From Nymphaea colorata (taxonomy: Eukaryota > Streptophyta > Magnoliopsida > Nymphaeales > Nymphaeaceae), in the NCBI RefSeq assembly GCF_008831285.2, contig NC_045142.1, positions 3,661,001 through 3,725,000 of the forward strand: a stretch of 64,000 bases of DNA, read 5' to 3'. The notes under the pieces were generated by a model, which saw nothing but the letters and a program-made list of their open reading frames with translations, searched no databases and was not told where the DNA came from. Below, piece after piece: positions 23,131 to 36,036 of this stretch (position 1 is the stretch's first letter; each line of letters begins with the position of its first letter). The translations under genes and the position numbers were made by a program.

Positions 23131-26100
23131 ATGGCGTTGGAAAAAAGGAAAAGTCAGAATCGAGAAGTTCGACGGTAAAGACTTCGGATTCTGAAGGATG
23201 AAGATCGAGGATTACTTGTATCAAAAGAAACTGCATTAACCGCTCATGGGAGTGAAGCCCGCAACAATGGCTGATGCAGATTGGCAGTTGCTTGATAGAC
23301 AAGCCCTTGGAGTCATCCGGTTGACGCTGGCTAGAAATGTCACCTTCAACATTGTTAACGAGAAGACGATAGCAAGTCTGATGCAAACGCTAACAGATAT
23401 GTATGAAAAACCCTCTACTTCGAATAAGGTATATCTGATGCGTCGATTATTTAATTTGAAAATGGCTAAAGGTGCCTCTGTTACCGATCACATAAATGAG
23501 TTCAATGTTATTACTTCTCAATTATGTTCTGTAGATACTAAATTTGATGATGAGGTTCAAGCCCTAATTTTATTGTCATCCTTTCTTGAGAGTTGGAGTG
23601 CCACTATGACCGCCGTGAGTAGTTCACCAGGGTCAAGTAAATTGAAGTTTAGTAGTGTTCGAGATTTAATACTTAGTGAGGACATTCGTAGAAAAGAGAC
23701 AGGAGAACCTCTCGGTTCTGCCCTAAATGTTCAAAACAGGGGCAGAACTAATCAACGCTACCAAGAGCGTGGAAGGTCCAAATCTAAGGGAATGAGTTAG
23801 TCCAAAACTCGAAGTGATGGCTGTTGGAACTGTGGTAAGCCAGGACACCGGAAAAAATATTGCAAGTTGTTGAAGAAGAAGAACCCAAATCGTGAGGATG
23901 ATTCAGCAAATGCAGCAATAGAATATATAGCTGATGCACTTGCTTTGAGTGTACACAGCTCTATAGAGTCTTGGATTTTAGACTCTGGTGCATCTTTTCA
24001 TTCAACGTATTCCAATGAAAGTATGTATAACTATGTTGCAGAAAAATTTGGCAGAGTATACCTTGCAGATGATGAACCTCTGAATATTGTAGGGAAAGGT
24101 GAGGTTCACATTAAAATGCAGAATGGACATGTATGAAAGTTAAAAGATGTCAGACATGTCCCAGGGTTGAAGAGGAATCTTGTTTCGGTTGGACAGTTAG
24201 ATGACAAAGGCTATGCTACAACCTTTGTTTACGGATCTTGGAAGATAACCAAAGGCGCTATAGTTATAGCACGAGGTCACAAACTTGCTACATTGTACAT
24301 GACTGCAGATGTGAAAGACACAGTGGTTGTAGCGTGTGAAAATAAATCCTTGTTGTAGCATTGTAGACTTGGGCATATGAGTGAGAAGGGAATGAAGTTC
24401 ATGGAAACAAATAACAAGTTGCATGACTTGAAATCTGTAGACATTGGGCTATGTGAAGACTGTGTTTCCGAGAAACAAAAAATGGTCACTTTCTCAAAAG
24501 TTGGACGGCTTCCAAAGGAAGAAAAGTTAGAGTTGGTGCATACTGATGTTCGGGACCAGCTCCAGTTCGTTCTCTTGGAGGATCCCTATACTATGTCACA
24601 TTCATTGATGATTACACCAGAAAGGTTTGGGTCCACTTTCTCAAACATAAATCTGACGTGTTTACTGTTTTCAAAATGTGGAAAGTAGAAACAAAAAATC
24701 AGACCGAAAAGAAGATCAAATGTCTGCGGTCAAATAATGGAGGTGAGTATGACAGCAAAGAGTTTAAAGACTTTTGTGCAGATCATGGAATTCGAATACA
24801 AAGGACAATCCCTAAAAAGCTACGACAAAATGGGGTTGCTGAAAGAATCAACAGAACCCTTTGTGAGAGAGCAAGGAGCATGAGACTACATTCAGGCTTG
24901 CCAAAGATTTTTTGGGCTGAGGCAATCAATACTGTTGCAAACTTGATAAATCGTGAGCCTTCTATTCCTTTGGATTATGGGATACCTGAAAAAGCCCGGA
25001 CCGGCAAGGAGGTAAATCTTGTACACTTAAGTGTCTTTGGTTGTGTCTCTTACGTACATATAGACTCGGATAAAAGGGATAAATTAGATCATAAGTCCAG
25101 GAAATGTTATTTCATTGGTTATGGAAATGATGAGTTTGGGTATCGTTTTTGGGATGATAAAGTGAATAAAATTATAAGACATAATGATGTAGTGTTCAAT
25201 GATATGGCTCTATACAAAGACAGAGATAGTCTTATGTATGAGAAGAATGAACATCATGACACAAGTGAAGACATTGAAGAACTTCAAGATATATCTGAAG
25301 ATGATGTTGCAGTTAAGACTCAAGTTGGAAACAGTCAGATGGAACAAGAGCCAAGCACATCCCAACCTCCATTAAGGAGATCAAGTAGAAGGCCAAAACC
25401 AAATCGAAGGTATTCTCCTTACTTATATTACTTGCTGTTAACTGATGCTGAAGAACCCGAGTGTTTTGACGAAGCAATGCATGTTACAGATTATGTTAAG
25501 TGGGAGTTAGCTATGAAAGAAGAGATGGACTCTCTACATGCTAACAAAACATATAAATTAACTGAGCATCCTTATGGGAAGAAGACATTGGAAAACAAAT
25601 GGGTATACAGGATTAAAGAAGAAGCAGATGGAAGGAAAATGTACAAAGCAAGGTTAGTAGTGAAAGGTTTTCAACAGAAAGAAGATATAGATTATACAGA
25701 AATTTTCTCTCCTGTTGTAAAACTAACGACCATAAGATTGGTATTAAGTTTAGTTGTAGTTGAAAATTTATATTTGGAGCAACTAGATGTAAAAACTGTA
25801 TTCCTTCATGGGGATTTGGAGGAAGATATTTATATAGAGCAACCTGAAGGTTTCCAGGTATTAGGAAAGGAAAGTCTTGTATGCAAATTAGAGAAGAGTC
25901 TCATGGTTTGAAGCAGACACCAAATGAGTGGTATAAAAATTTTGATAACTTCATGGGGAGAAATGCCTTTAAGAAGTGTGATATGGATCATTGTTGTTAT
26001 TTCAAGAACTTTGATAGTTGTTATATCATTTTACTATTATATATGAATGATATGCTTATTGCAGGCTCAAATTTACAAGAGATCAATTCTTTGAAAGAAC

Positions 26101-27002
26101 AACTATCAAAAGAATCTGAAATGAAAGATCTATGCGCTGCGAAACAAAGCCTCGAGATGAGAATCAGTAGGGATAGGAAGACATGTACTTTAAATTTGTC
26201 TCAACAAAATTATATTGAGAAGATCTTGTGTAGGTTTAAGATGCAAGATGCTAAACCTGTTAGTATGCCTCTTGCTAGTCATTTCAAATTGTCCAAGGAT
26301 TTGTCACCTAAGACAGATGAAGAACATGAAAAAATGTCAAGGATTCCATATGCTTCAGCAGTAGGTAGCTTGATGTATGCTATGGTTTGCATCAGACCAG
26401 ACATAGCGCAAGCAGTGGGAGCAGTGAGCAGATATATGGCTGATCTTGGAAAGAAACATTGGGAGGCTGTGAAGTGGATATTACGATATTTGAAAGGAAC
26501 TTCAGGTATGAGCTTTTGTTTTAAGAAAAATGAGTTACTCTTGCATGGCTTTGTGGATGCAGATTTGGGTGGTGATTTTGATAGTAGGAGAAGTACTACC
26601 GGGTATATTTATACCCTAGGAGGAACCTGTGTGAGTTCAATTTCTAAGCTTCAAAAGGTTGTTGCGTTGTCTACTACAGAAGCTGAATATATTACTGTTA
26701 CAGAAGCTAGCAAAGAGATGATTTAGCTAAAGACTATTCTAAAAGAATTGTATGTAAAGGAAGAGAAGAGTGTTCCCTCATGTGAAAGTCAAAGTGTAAT
26801 TCATTTAGCCAAGAATCTAGTGCTCCATGCTAGAACAAAGCACATTGGATTGAAGTATCATTTCATTAGAGATTTGTTGAAAGAGAAGATATTATCTCTT
26901 GAAAAAGTTGGTGGAACAGATAATCCAGTAGACATGTTGACAAAGCCAGTAACTGCTGAGAAATTGAGGTTATGTTTAACCTCAGTTAGTCTCCAAAGTT
27001 GA
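23131..27002 (+). pseudogene. Copia gag-pol polyprotein, broken (arm 1)
   Basis: A single polyprotein in family order. Gag ends in a CX2CX4HX4C knuckle (CWNCGKPGHRKKYC, about 23822-23863). The protease has LDSGAS (about 23976). The integrase zinc region has CEDC. The integrase core reads LRSNNGGEY where arm 2 has LRSDNGGEY, so a catalytic Asp is Asn. The reverse transcriptase has YMNDM instead of YVDDM, a change shared with arm 2. RNase H has STTEAEY. Shared stops are TAA 23237 and TGA 24134. Private ones are TAG near 23797, near 24356 and at 26724. There are frameshifts near 23143, 24554 and 25905. It cannot make virus-like particles itself. Confidence 0.9.
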
Positions 27003-27077
27003 TAGATAAGGAGACGTCGCACAGGTTGAGTATGTGATGTTCAAGTACTTAGATGGATCAAATTCCAAGTGAGATAT

Positions 27078-27404
27078 TGTTGGTGTATGAAACTTGATCT
27101 ATACTGGACACTCATTTAAAATATTGCGGATCCAACTGGACAAATTTTTATGTATGTTATGTCATTTTGTACAAATGCAGGTTTGCCCTAATCCTTATGT
27201 TTAGAGGAGGGCCGCCGCTTCTTGTGTGGTCATCTTCTTGGAGAGTGTCTATGTTCATCTGAGAGAAAATACAAGAGAACTGTGCGACCGTGGACGTAGG
27301 AGAATATTGCTCCGAACCACGTAAATCTTTGTCTTCTTCCTTGTTGCTTCTAACCCCCTCTTGAAAGTGTGAGAGGAGAGTTGTGCGTGCATTTGTTCCT
27401 AACA
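27078..27404 (+). repeat. Copia 3' LTR, arm 1 (327 bp)
   Basis: Starts TGTTGGTGTATG and ends CCTAACA. It keeps the start of the GC-rich block (gatccaact) but has lost the rest by a deletion different from that in the 5' LTR. Confidence 0.9.
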
Positions 27405-27631
27405 ACGGGAACCGCTTCTATTTCCAAATCACATAGGAATAGATATGCATTCGTTCACTGCAATAGAGATATCTCTGTAGACGAGTGTGGATGGTGCTTA
27501 CAGAATGCTGCCTCCGATCTTGCAGGATGCTCGAAGGGGAAGCAAGGTGCTCTCATCTTCGAGGGGAGCTGCCGCCTGTCTTACGGGCTGCAAAACTTCC
27601 TTCTTAGACAGCCAATGATCGTGTTACCCAG

Positions 27632-28142
27632 TGAGTGCAGGGCCCTTCTTTCTTGGCGATACACTTCCACTTTTCTTTCTTTCAGTTTAGGAAATTTCTA
27701 AAAGAAATTGGTAATAACAAAAAACACACCCTAGATTTCATGGTCCCGATCGTTTTTGAAAATTTTCCCTTAGTTACAGAACAGTGTCTAAATTGGGTAA
27801 AATAATAAAAGCACAAGTTTTAAAGCTCTTATGCCTGCTTGAAGTAAGGAAACCATAATAATAAATTTGCGGTAAAGAAAACTTTTATGATTTGGGTGCG
27901 TCCGTAGTTGGGAAGTGGACATTCTCTGCATGAACTCAAAGCATAGTATGCTTTAGTTAGGAAGGAGATGCTGAACTCGGGCGTTCTCTTTTAACTTGAG
28001 TCGGAAAGCTTAAAAAGGAGACTGCTACCAGGTGATGGATAACTTTCCGGCTTTTCTTGCTACTGGAATCTGAAAAGTGTTATGTCCATTGGCCGCAGCT
28101 TCAAAAGAAGTATGCTGCCTCCGATATTGCAGGATGCTCCAA
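27632..28142. other. Intron-like remainder after DUF26 exon
   Basis: No gene is seen. Near 28107-28140 a short piece (tgctgcctccgatattgcag) repeats part of the DUF26 exon just upstream, suggesting a small local copy. Confidence 0.55.
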
Positions 28143-30990
28143 GTGTCACGACCCAATTTTTTATACCATTTTTTAAATATAAATAATAGCTAAAGTAAAA
28201 ACTGAGACCCAAACAACTAAATTAACCATTCAAAACCGACGCAGTGTTCAGAACCCATCCATCACAAGCCCGAGGATTTCGATCTAATAGCCACAAACTC
28301 TCAAGAACTACCTGTAGAGATAGAAAAAATGGTCAGAATTCCTTTGAGTATGGAAAAACTTCAGCCATGAATGAAACATGGCCCAATAGAATAATATTTG
28401 ATTTTGTAAAACAAATTCACATAAGAGCCTTATAAACCACAACCAAAAGTCTCCAAATCTTAACACTTATTACAGTTATGTCACATTTATAAAAAAGGAG
28501 GTGTGCACAACCTCTAAATATTCGTAGACCTCCAACCGTGGTCTATCATTTCAATGGGTATGGTCGTGGTGCCGAACAACAACAGAAATCCTCTTGGGCA
28601 CTCACGGGCAGAACAAAACATATCTTCACTAAACGATTCAACAGATCGAGGGTACCCGCAGTGAAGCCTCGTGAGATATCCCAGATCGCCGCTACAGTAG
28701 CATGGTCCCTCTAAGAACCCGGGGTGAGGAACCAGGAGCTGCCTTGCTCTCCAACAGAAACTGAACAAAATCCCGAACTCTTGTGCCGCTCAATCCCTAT
28801 GGGCTCTCCAGTGCAGACAGAGGAGTGTCCGTCAACAGTGAGCTCAGGCTCACCACTACCTCCCGGGACGAAACCAAACACTAGGCAAGACATAAGCTCG
28901 CACTCGCATATATACCAATACATACACAGTTCACGTTTCGCCTACGAACCTCAAATGTGAGAGTTTATCATTACTAGACCTCGTCTATTACCACTCACAA
29001 AAACCGCCTTTAGGCTTAGTTTCTGAGACAAAAGCAATAAGCCATTTTCTAACTTAATTTAACGGCAACAAAGCAAAATCGAATAAATATGCAACAATAC
29101 AAAGTATGTCACGTCTTTAGAACCCTTTTTCTGAAATTTTGAATAAACTTAAGGGTACACCAAAGAAGAAATGCATAACAATTCATTTTTCTACCGAAAT
29201 TACAAACAAATATGTGAGAACCCTTTTTCAAAAAATTTTAAGAACTCAGATGGTACCAAATCGCAATTTCATGTTAAATATCTGGTTTTTGCTGAAATAA
29301 CTCTCGCAAGCCTCTTTTTGAAGATGTTTTTAGCAAAAACGTTGCGAGATGAAATTATAAAAATTATAACACTTTTTTGAAAAAATTGCTAATAAGGTGG
29401 ACCAAATTTATAATTTTTCAACTTTGCTATAAATTTGTTCTAACCCTAAGTTTCCTTCATTTCTCACCCAATTTTCTCTCTCTTCACGGGAGCGCCTCTC
29501 TCCTCTCGTTCGGCCGACGGTGGCTTTGGACAAAGGAACAGTTTGTTTGTGGGTGTCCGAGTAGTCTGCCCTAAAAACTGGAGCGGATTTAGACGACACT
29601 GAGTTTTAGTACTCCATGTCCCAATTTTGGGAGTTAGCTGGCCACCACAAACCGTTCCTTCGTCCAAATGCCCCTTCAAGGAACCCTTCAAGGAGCCTGT
29701 TTCACAATTACGACCTGTGAGGCGGACCATAAACGTCATGAAGTCGAATATGGAATTTTTTTTAATTTTGTCAAGAGTTGGTTTTCCCTTTCTGTCTTTA
29801 CCAAAGGGCTCCTTTTACCCTTGTTATCGAGTTCAATCTGACGGAACTCCAAAGTACATTGTGCTGAAACGAGTTTGGAATTCTTTGGCTTGGGGGTTTG
29901 TCTAGACAAGACACACTTGTATGTTTACGTGATTCAAGTAGAGCACAACTAGGATCCTAGGGTTAGGCCGCACCATGTCTGCTTATTTTGGGGTTGAAGC
30001 CAAATTCAACTCTAACATCAATGAGAGATCAGGCATTATAAACAATATTGTTGAAATGCATGAAGACATATCAGACATTATAAATGGTCAATTAGAGAAG
30101 CATACGTTCAGTATCAACTAATTGATATCTTTTGTTACCTATACTAAACCCAACATACCTTATGTTGTACATGTACCTAGTTATAACGGGCACCACGATA
30201 ATGTGCATGAGTGCAATTCTATGTATTATCAAAGAAATAAAACACGGTATTTATTAGTGACGCAGTGATTGTGATTAGAGTTCATCACTCTAATCCACAT
30301 AGGAAAAGCAGCAAAAGCAAGAACAGAAGGGAAAAATGCAAGAAAACAAAAGGAAAATTTGATAATCAATTGTGGTTTTTCTCAATGCCAATTAGCCCTA
30401 AACAAAACAACAAGAACCTTCAAGTGGCCCAACCATATATCCGAATTGGTTCTCGAGTCCAACAATCAAATATCCAAACTCCAAAATAACATCAATAACC
30501 AAATAAGCTTAATCTAAAGTCTAAACAGATCAACTCAACCTTCTTTATTCTTCATCCTCTTCTTTCATTTGTCAAAAGAACTTCTCTCGGATCTTCGCCT
30601 TTTTTCATACTAAAAGGGTGTCCAAAGTTTCACGTCACTATCGAGCAAGCGGCAGGCCCCACTTCCTCCCTCCAGGCTCCAGCCCCACCGATTTTAACAA
30701 AATATTATAATTATATTTTATTTGAACGCGAAATACCAATCAATTAACCTATTTCAAGTTGGCTATGCCTTTGCCTAATTTGTGGAAAGTAGAAACCGCG
30801 TCTTTTTCCATACCAAACAAGTCGAACGAGTGGTTTAAAAACAGTATATCAAACAGCCTTGCTTCGCATTAAAATTTCCAAGTTCATTAACTAGATACAT
30901 CTTGGTATAAGAAACCAATTGGCCGTGACGAATGTGGCTCACAGACTAACAATAAAAGTAGTCATAATGAAACTCATCAGACCGAATTAA
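28143..30990. repeat. Repetitive non-coding stretch, possible Gypsy-type LTR start
   Basis: It begins gtgtcacgacccaatttttt, the TGTCACGACCC start seen in some plant Gypsy LTRs, but I cannot find a matching end, primer site or coding domains. Short open frames here have no family signature. The motif catactaaaagggtgtcc near 30608 recurs in variant form near 36412, 41690 (reverse) and 62120. The stretch is repeated in arm 2 (about 59635-62500). Confidence 0.35.
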
Positions 30991-31033
30991 GAAGTAAAAG
31001 AATCTGGTAAAAACGTTGCTTGTCTAAGTCTAC

Positions 31034-31129
31034 CTGGACATATGCACAACTAGCACGGTGCATTAACATACGGTTCTCTTCACGGCTTATTGCCAACCAG
31101 TGAAGCCTTACAGTCTTGAGCATTAGGAA
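31034..31129 (-). CDS. Exon of unidentified minus-strand gene (32 codons)
   Basis: Read on the minus strand, tttctttcacatag (acceptor) is followed by 96 open bases and then ccag|gtagac (donor). The 32 codons include RLHWLAISREENRML and end in ASCAYVQ. There is no ATG at the start, as expected for an internal exon. The arm 2 copy (62548-62643) is also open, with one visible residue change (H to R). I do not recognise the family. Composition and splice signals suggest a real exon next to the 31303-31448 exon of the same gene, about 170 bases upstream on this strand. Confidence 0.55.
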
Positions 31130-31302
31130 CTATGTGAAAGAAACTGGCAGGTGCTAGACACTTAGATGCTAGACAAATAAGAAACAATCTTAGCTCTTTA
31201 CCGTTTTCAGATTAGCGGTTGAAGAAAAAACAAGGACAAAAGGGTGAGGGAGTATTTTCATAATTCAATATTAGCTCACACATTTTTCTTATTGTTCCTT
31301 AC

Positions 31303-31448
31303 CACTTGAGGGAGCAGATTTATCCCCTCTTGATTCATCCTCTCTTGCACCATATTGCCCAAACTGGTTGTTTTCTTTTCTCGCAGAAAGGGCATCCTGG
31401 AGCTCCTTCTTAAGCACTTCTCGCCTTTGCCTCTCATCCTCGAACATT
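31303..31448 (-). CDS. Exon of unidentified minus-strand gene (charged, coiled-coil-like)
   Basis: On the minus strand aaatatgtgcag (acceptor) is followed by 146 open bases and the donor AAGTG|gtaagg. The peptide MFEDERQRREVLKKELQDAL is rich in E, K and R and looks like an amphipathic coiled-coil helix. It is followed by a polar Ser/Gly/Asp-rich tail. Read through the donor, arm 1 stops (TAA) after GKEQ while arm 2 continues a few codons, which fits sequence past the donor being intron. The same exon is at 62817-62962. Function unknown. Confidence 0.55.
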
Positions 31449-33129
31449 CTGCACATATTTTCATTGAGTATAAATAAATAAACAAATATGTATACATTGA
31501 GTATGATTTTTTTATTAGTGATATGCGAGTGGCCTAATGTAAAGGCACTAATTAAGTAGTGGGGGTTTTGCTTCCTTTTTCCCCAAAAAAATGGCATTTT
31601 GTTATAAATTATATATTTTTTCCGATGGATGAAGTAAGTTGCGTCTAAAGTATCCCCATTCATTAATCCTTTTGTGGATGCCCTTCATTTTAGAGTTTCT
31701 AGGTAGCTCACGTTAATTTTTGTTTCAGGAGAAATCTGCCACAAAACTTTCAAACGGCAAAATAAAGACGAAATAAGGAGTGCGACATTAACCACCTCGC
31801 TAAGGACGGCAAAGGTGGATGGCTGTCCTAACACATAAATGAGTCTCTACGAGCTTGTATGGGTTGGCTGACCACATTGGTTTAGTCCTAGGGGCGTGCC
31901 AGGTTTGGTGGGGAAAATTATCTCAGTTGCCTATGAAAAATTTAAGTTTTACAAAATTAACCAAGTTGTGATTGGCCTTGCAAATGGAAATGTGGATGGT
32001 AAAATGAATGGATGTTGGGTTTGTTTGAAGAAAATGTCCTAAATAATACTCGACCTAAGTAATACTTAGTGGTCCATTCCTTGCAGCAGGAAAAAAAAAA
32101 AAACAGAAACCGGTTGACACTTGAAGGACCAAAATGGGATCTCTATGAAGTTCTTCAAAATGCAAAAAAGAACAATGAAAAACCTAATTTTCAGAAATAA
32201 GAAGAAAGGTGGCAATGGTGAGACCTAATGAAGATGATGTTCTGGGGTGGTCTTGATAGAAAAATAATGACTATCTAGGATGGTAATAGAGAATTGGCAT
32301 GACATTTGTGACAAAAAACAAAAAAGGGGGAAATTTTCAATCATGAAGTCATTGAATAGCCCTGAAGAATTGAACCAATTGATTCGGTTGAGGAGAGACA
32401 TATTAGACAAAAACAAAGGTTCATCAAGCAAAACACGTCAATCATGTGAAAGCTAAAATCAGCAGCAGAAAAACAGCTATGATAAACTAACTTTCAAGCG
32501 AACGATCATAAAAAGCTGGCTAAGTGAGCTCATATTTGGCTTGAAACCAGTTGCTATACAATTGTACGTACCAACAATTATAATCCATTTACTTGTGAAC
32601 AGTGAGTCATTATAAAAGATTTACAGAAATAGACTCACAGACAAAAGAGACATATAAAAAAAATCCTGTTGGACAAATTCTTGAAAAGAATGCTTCCACG
32701 CCAGGTCTTGTTTATCTGTTCTTTTTTTGAAATGGTTAGAGAATCCTCCAAGATTCCTGTGGAAAACCCCAGGAATCCCTCCCCTGCACTCCAAGAAAGT
32801 CTCCTTGAGGCTTCAGGCCTGCTGCAAGTGACACATAACCTGAATATCAAACTCTAAATCCCATATAACTTGCATGCCAATCAATATGGTGTTTGAATCC
32901 CTATCACTAGGTTTAACAAATGCCTAAAGGGGAGGAAAGAAAAGTCAAACGCTTGCTATTTATCCTCATTAACTAGTTGCAGCACATCTAAAACTCCCAG
33001 CAGGTCATAGCCAAAACGAAACCCGTTAGCCTTATAATTACAGTTACATGCCAAAGGGCAAAGAATGCAAATATTTTTCAACATCCGCAGGATAAGAAAG
33101 AAACATCACCAAATTTCAATAACCTTTAC
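31449..33129. other. Non-coding, possible introns of the minus-strand gene
   Basis: No exon is certain here. A minus-strand stretch after an acceptor-like tcacttgcag (about 32830) stays open for some 30 codons but has no recognisable motif. The plus-strand frame near 32280-32440 is frameshifted relative to its arm 2 copy. Arm identity with the second copy ends in view at 32490. Confidence 0.45.
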
Positions 33130-33331
33130 CATGCAGCAGTAACCTGATCGCTCCGGCAATGTCGTCGCCTGCGGCCACAGGAATATCTAATACCGGTGAT
33201 CCTCGGGGGAAAGCCCACAGCTTACGAACACATGGGTGCACCCAAGGCTGCCGAGTCTCTTGCAGAAGGAGCCCTCCATCTTCACACCATGGAATCCGCT
33301 GCCGCAGACAGAGGAAGATAGACCAGAGGCA
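33130..33331 (-). CDS. Open exon of unidentified gene in inverted-repeat arm
   Basis: On the minus strand cctctgtag (acceptor) is followed by 202 bases open for 67 codons and the donor CATG|gtaaagg. The peptide includes QRIPWCEDGG, QETRQPWVHPC and AFPRGSPVLDIPVAAG, ending IRLLLHG. It has no Met start, so it was missed by start-codon-based reading. The other arm carries the same exon on the plus strand at 45284-45687, broken by two 1-base indels and a MITE. I do not recognise the family. It may be an upstream exon of the gene at 31034-31448, since strand and order agree, but that is inference. Confidence 0.55.
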
Positions 33332-33899
33332 CTACAGAGGTTAGCACCCGGAACCTCCACAACTTGTATCAGATTTATGTATAGGCCTGAATAGACTGAA
33401 ATGTACTATTGATTCTATTATTGTCTTCATTGGTCAAGTTAACATTAGATTTTGTTTGGTTTGTGAATTAAAACAGACGCAATCTCTTTGATTCAATAAC
33501 GCTCCAATCTTGATTATTTGGTTTTGTGAAAGAGTTTAGCTTTAATACCAATATAGAACATTGCCATGATTTTTCATTACAGGAAAATTTCTTATTTAAA
33601 AAATGTATTAATATAAGGCGAAAATAATATTCTTCCCTTAACTCCGTTGATTTAGGAACAGTTATCATTATGACTGAGGTTTTGAGCATATTGGAGTCCC
33701 AAACTTGAACCAATTGATGTCTATGATCGATCGGACGTGGCCGGAGTTGGTTCTATGGATGTAAGCAGCTCTATTGCTTCAAAACTGATCTGTACCCAAG
33801 AAACCAAAAACCCTAGATGTCCTACATCTCTAGCTCATTATATGATACAAATCATTATCCATACCCATGTTGTTTAAAGCAAGAAATGTGCCCTTCATC

Positions 33900-33952
33900 A
33901 TGCTTTACAAACACACACACATATATATAAATAAATAAATAAATAAATATAT

Positions 33953-34024
<72 letters not shown>
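33900..34024. repeat. CA/TAAA/TA microsatellite
   Basis: acacac, then taaa repeats, then a long TA run. Near-matching position in the other inverted arm has only a short TA run (44692-44704). Confidence 0.9.
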
Positions 34025-34027
<3 letters not shown>

Positions 34028-34310
34028 TTTATTGTGACTTTAAAAGCTCACTCAAGAAGACAGTCTAATCCAATGCAATTGAAGGTTAATAGAAAACCTC
34101 ACTCACCAAGACGGTCTGATCCACTCTAATTGAAGATTGATAGAAAAACAAAAAGTACATATTTTTGTCATATAGAAATAGGTCACAACTTTCTTTTTTC
34201 TTGTTTTATTTTTAACAATCCGTTACAATAGATCAAGCAACCCTAATGAGTGTGCTAGGTGACTTGAATAGCATGTGTGCTAGGTTCTCTCTCTCTCTCT
34301 CTCTCTCTCT

Positions 34311-34351
<41 letters not shown>

Positions 34352-36036
34352 TAGGTGACGTGAATAGCATAAGCCACCGTTTGCAAATACAAACATACAT
34401 TCTCTCTATATATATATGTATATATATATATATCATAGCATTTGCCCAAAGTCAAATGCATAATCAACTTGTGTCCTAAAGAACTAAGCACCTACTGATT
34501 TGCATTCCCTTTGACTAGCTATGGAATTGCAAAGGTACATGATCTACGATTTCACATGGTTGATATGTGATCTCTCTCTCTTTCTCTCTCCTTCCATTTT
34601 GTTAGAAAGACAACCTTACGTTTATTATTTATTATTATTGGTTTTGTCACCTTTCTGTGTTCACCAACCCTCGCTGACGCTAACATGTCCAAAACAATAG
34701 CTATTAGAAGTTGAAATTAAATGTCTTTATCAAAAATTATGAGCCAAGCTAATGTTTGGATCTTGTGATCAATCGTTCTTTCCATTTAAGATCAGAAAAC
34801 AAATTAGTGAATTTGCATGGAAAACCAATGTACATAAATCTTGCTTAAAAGCAATGAAATATAAACTTCTTAACGTAGCAGAAATAATTGATCCACACAT
34901 TATATTATGAATCAGAAACTGCAAATTGCAGAGGTACATGGTCTGCCGAGGCGTCGCCGAGCCCTATGATGCTGCACTCCGGGAAAGGCTTGTACAAGGT
35001 TGCCCGCCTTTCATTTTAAATTGATATCCTAACAACATAAAAAACATTACTTGGTCCATAGAAAGCTTTTGTTTAGGAAAACAAAAAACAAAAAACCATA
35101 TGTAAGAGTTTATAATACTTAGCCTACTACCACTCTTTATTATTATACTGATATTGACAAATAGGTATAACTTAATTATGATCTACTATCACTCAAATAA
35201 ACAGTGAAATTCTCCAAAAATGTAAGTGAGAAAGAGGACAAAAAGAGAAAGTGTGACAGTGCATGTGTGCGCTCTAAGCCTAAATAGTGATTTCTAAAAA
35301 TTAAAGGTGAAATTTGGTGCTCGTGTATCTTTTCAAGAAATTACATCGAGGATATTAACGATGAAATATCTATATACCCAGAAGGATCTGTAAGAAATGA
35401 AACTTATACTTAAAAAATTACCTCTACATAATAAATGGGAGTAACCAAGAAGGATATATTTATCATAGCATTCACCCAAAAAGTCAAATGCAGACTAGAC
35501 TGTATGTATCAGGATGTAAATCACATTGTGCTCTAAATCACATTAGAATCCTAAAAACTAAGCATCTATTGATATGCATCAAACTCTACCATATCATGTC
35601 AGTCATAAAATAAGATAGAGATAAATATCTTTTTTATTTTCTTAATTTATTGGTTGTCATTTTATAGGAATTGTGTGCACAAATATTAACAGAAATTTTG
35701 CATGCCTAGACAAAATTCTTAGGCTATTCCATTCAAATTTCAGAAATCGGAATCATCGTGATACCTGTTTTAATCAATTAAATAATGTTTCACAGCAAAA
35801 ATCTCCTTAAAATGTCAATATTTCAGGAAATGGTTTGATTTAGTATATGGCTCGAATTTCCATATAAAAAGTATTTTTTTACCTATTATGAGAAAAAAGT
35901 TCTCTCTTCACAACAATTATAAATGGAGAAGACATGGGGTAGACCGGACACCAAATTGCAAGGCTAAAAAGCTTGTGCTAGAGTTTGAAAAACTCTGACT
36001 ATGTTGCGCTCTCCTGGGCAGAAAGAGTATGTTGGC

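Larger units (their letters stand above)
22776..27404 (+). mobile_element. Copia (TNT1-94-like) retrotransposon, arm 1 copy
   Basis: 4629 bp. The LTRs have TG...CA ends. A primer-binding site tagtatcagagc (23096-23107) lies 2 bases after the 5' LTR. One long gag-pol region follows in Copia order (gag, protease, integrase, reverse transcriptase, RNase H), with a purine tract before the 3' LTR. It is inserted between the two DUF26 domains of a receptor-kinase exon. It is dead, with stops, frameshifts and changed catalytic residues. The same insertion is in arm 2. Confidence 0.95.
22304..27631 (+). pseudogene. DUF26 receptor-kinase 5' part, split by Copia
   Basis: It starts with a signal-peptide-like MESTTCTLLILLVLLLRL. 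The first DUF26 (Gnk2-like) domain keeps its CX8CX2C signature as CRGDNPSDLCWNC (about 22497-22535), after a stop (TAG at about 22464) and a frameshift. The Copia element enters at 22776. After it, exon 27405-27631 holds the second DUF26 with CNRDISVDECGWC (about 27450-27488) and GKQGALIFEGSC, ending at a gtgagt donor. DUF26 domains form the extracellular part of cysteine-rich receptor-like kinases and of secreted relatives. No kinase exons follow. In the original cluster this was a separate, downstream gene. Confidence 0.87.
33121..36036. repeat. Large inverted repeat, left arm
   Basis: Its reverse complement is found at 41699-45696. The outer end (aacctttaccatgcagcag) matches 45691 backwards. 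The inner end (agagtatgttggcc) matches 41700 forwards. The match is patchy. The outer half pairs with about 44170-45696 and the inner half with about 41699-43290, because the right arm holds two tandem partial copies. It includes TA runs (about 33920-34024, 34313-34345) and a CT run (about 34286-34312). Confidence 0.85.

Noticed and set aside
28514-28768. Minus-strand frame with several cysteines (and its copy at 60013-60261)
   Set aside because: It differs by frame-length changes between arms and lies in repeat-like sequence. No family pattern.
31680-31870. Hydrophobic minus-strand stretch (about 50 codons open)
   Set aside because: No convincing acceptor/donor pair and a stop just upstream, so it is not called as an exon.
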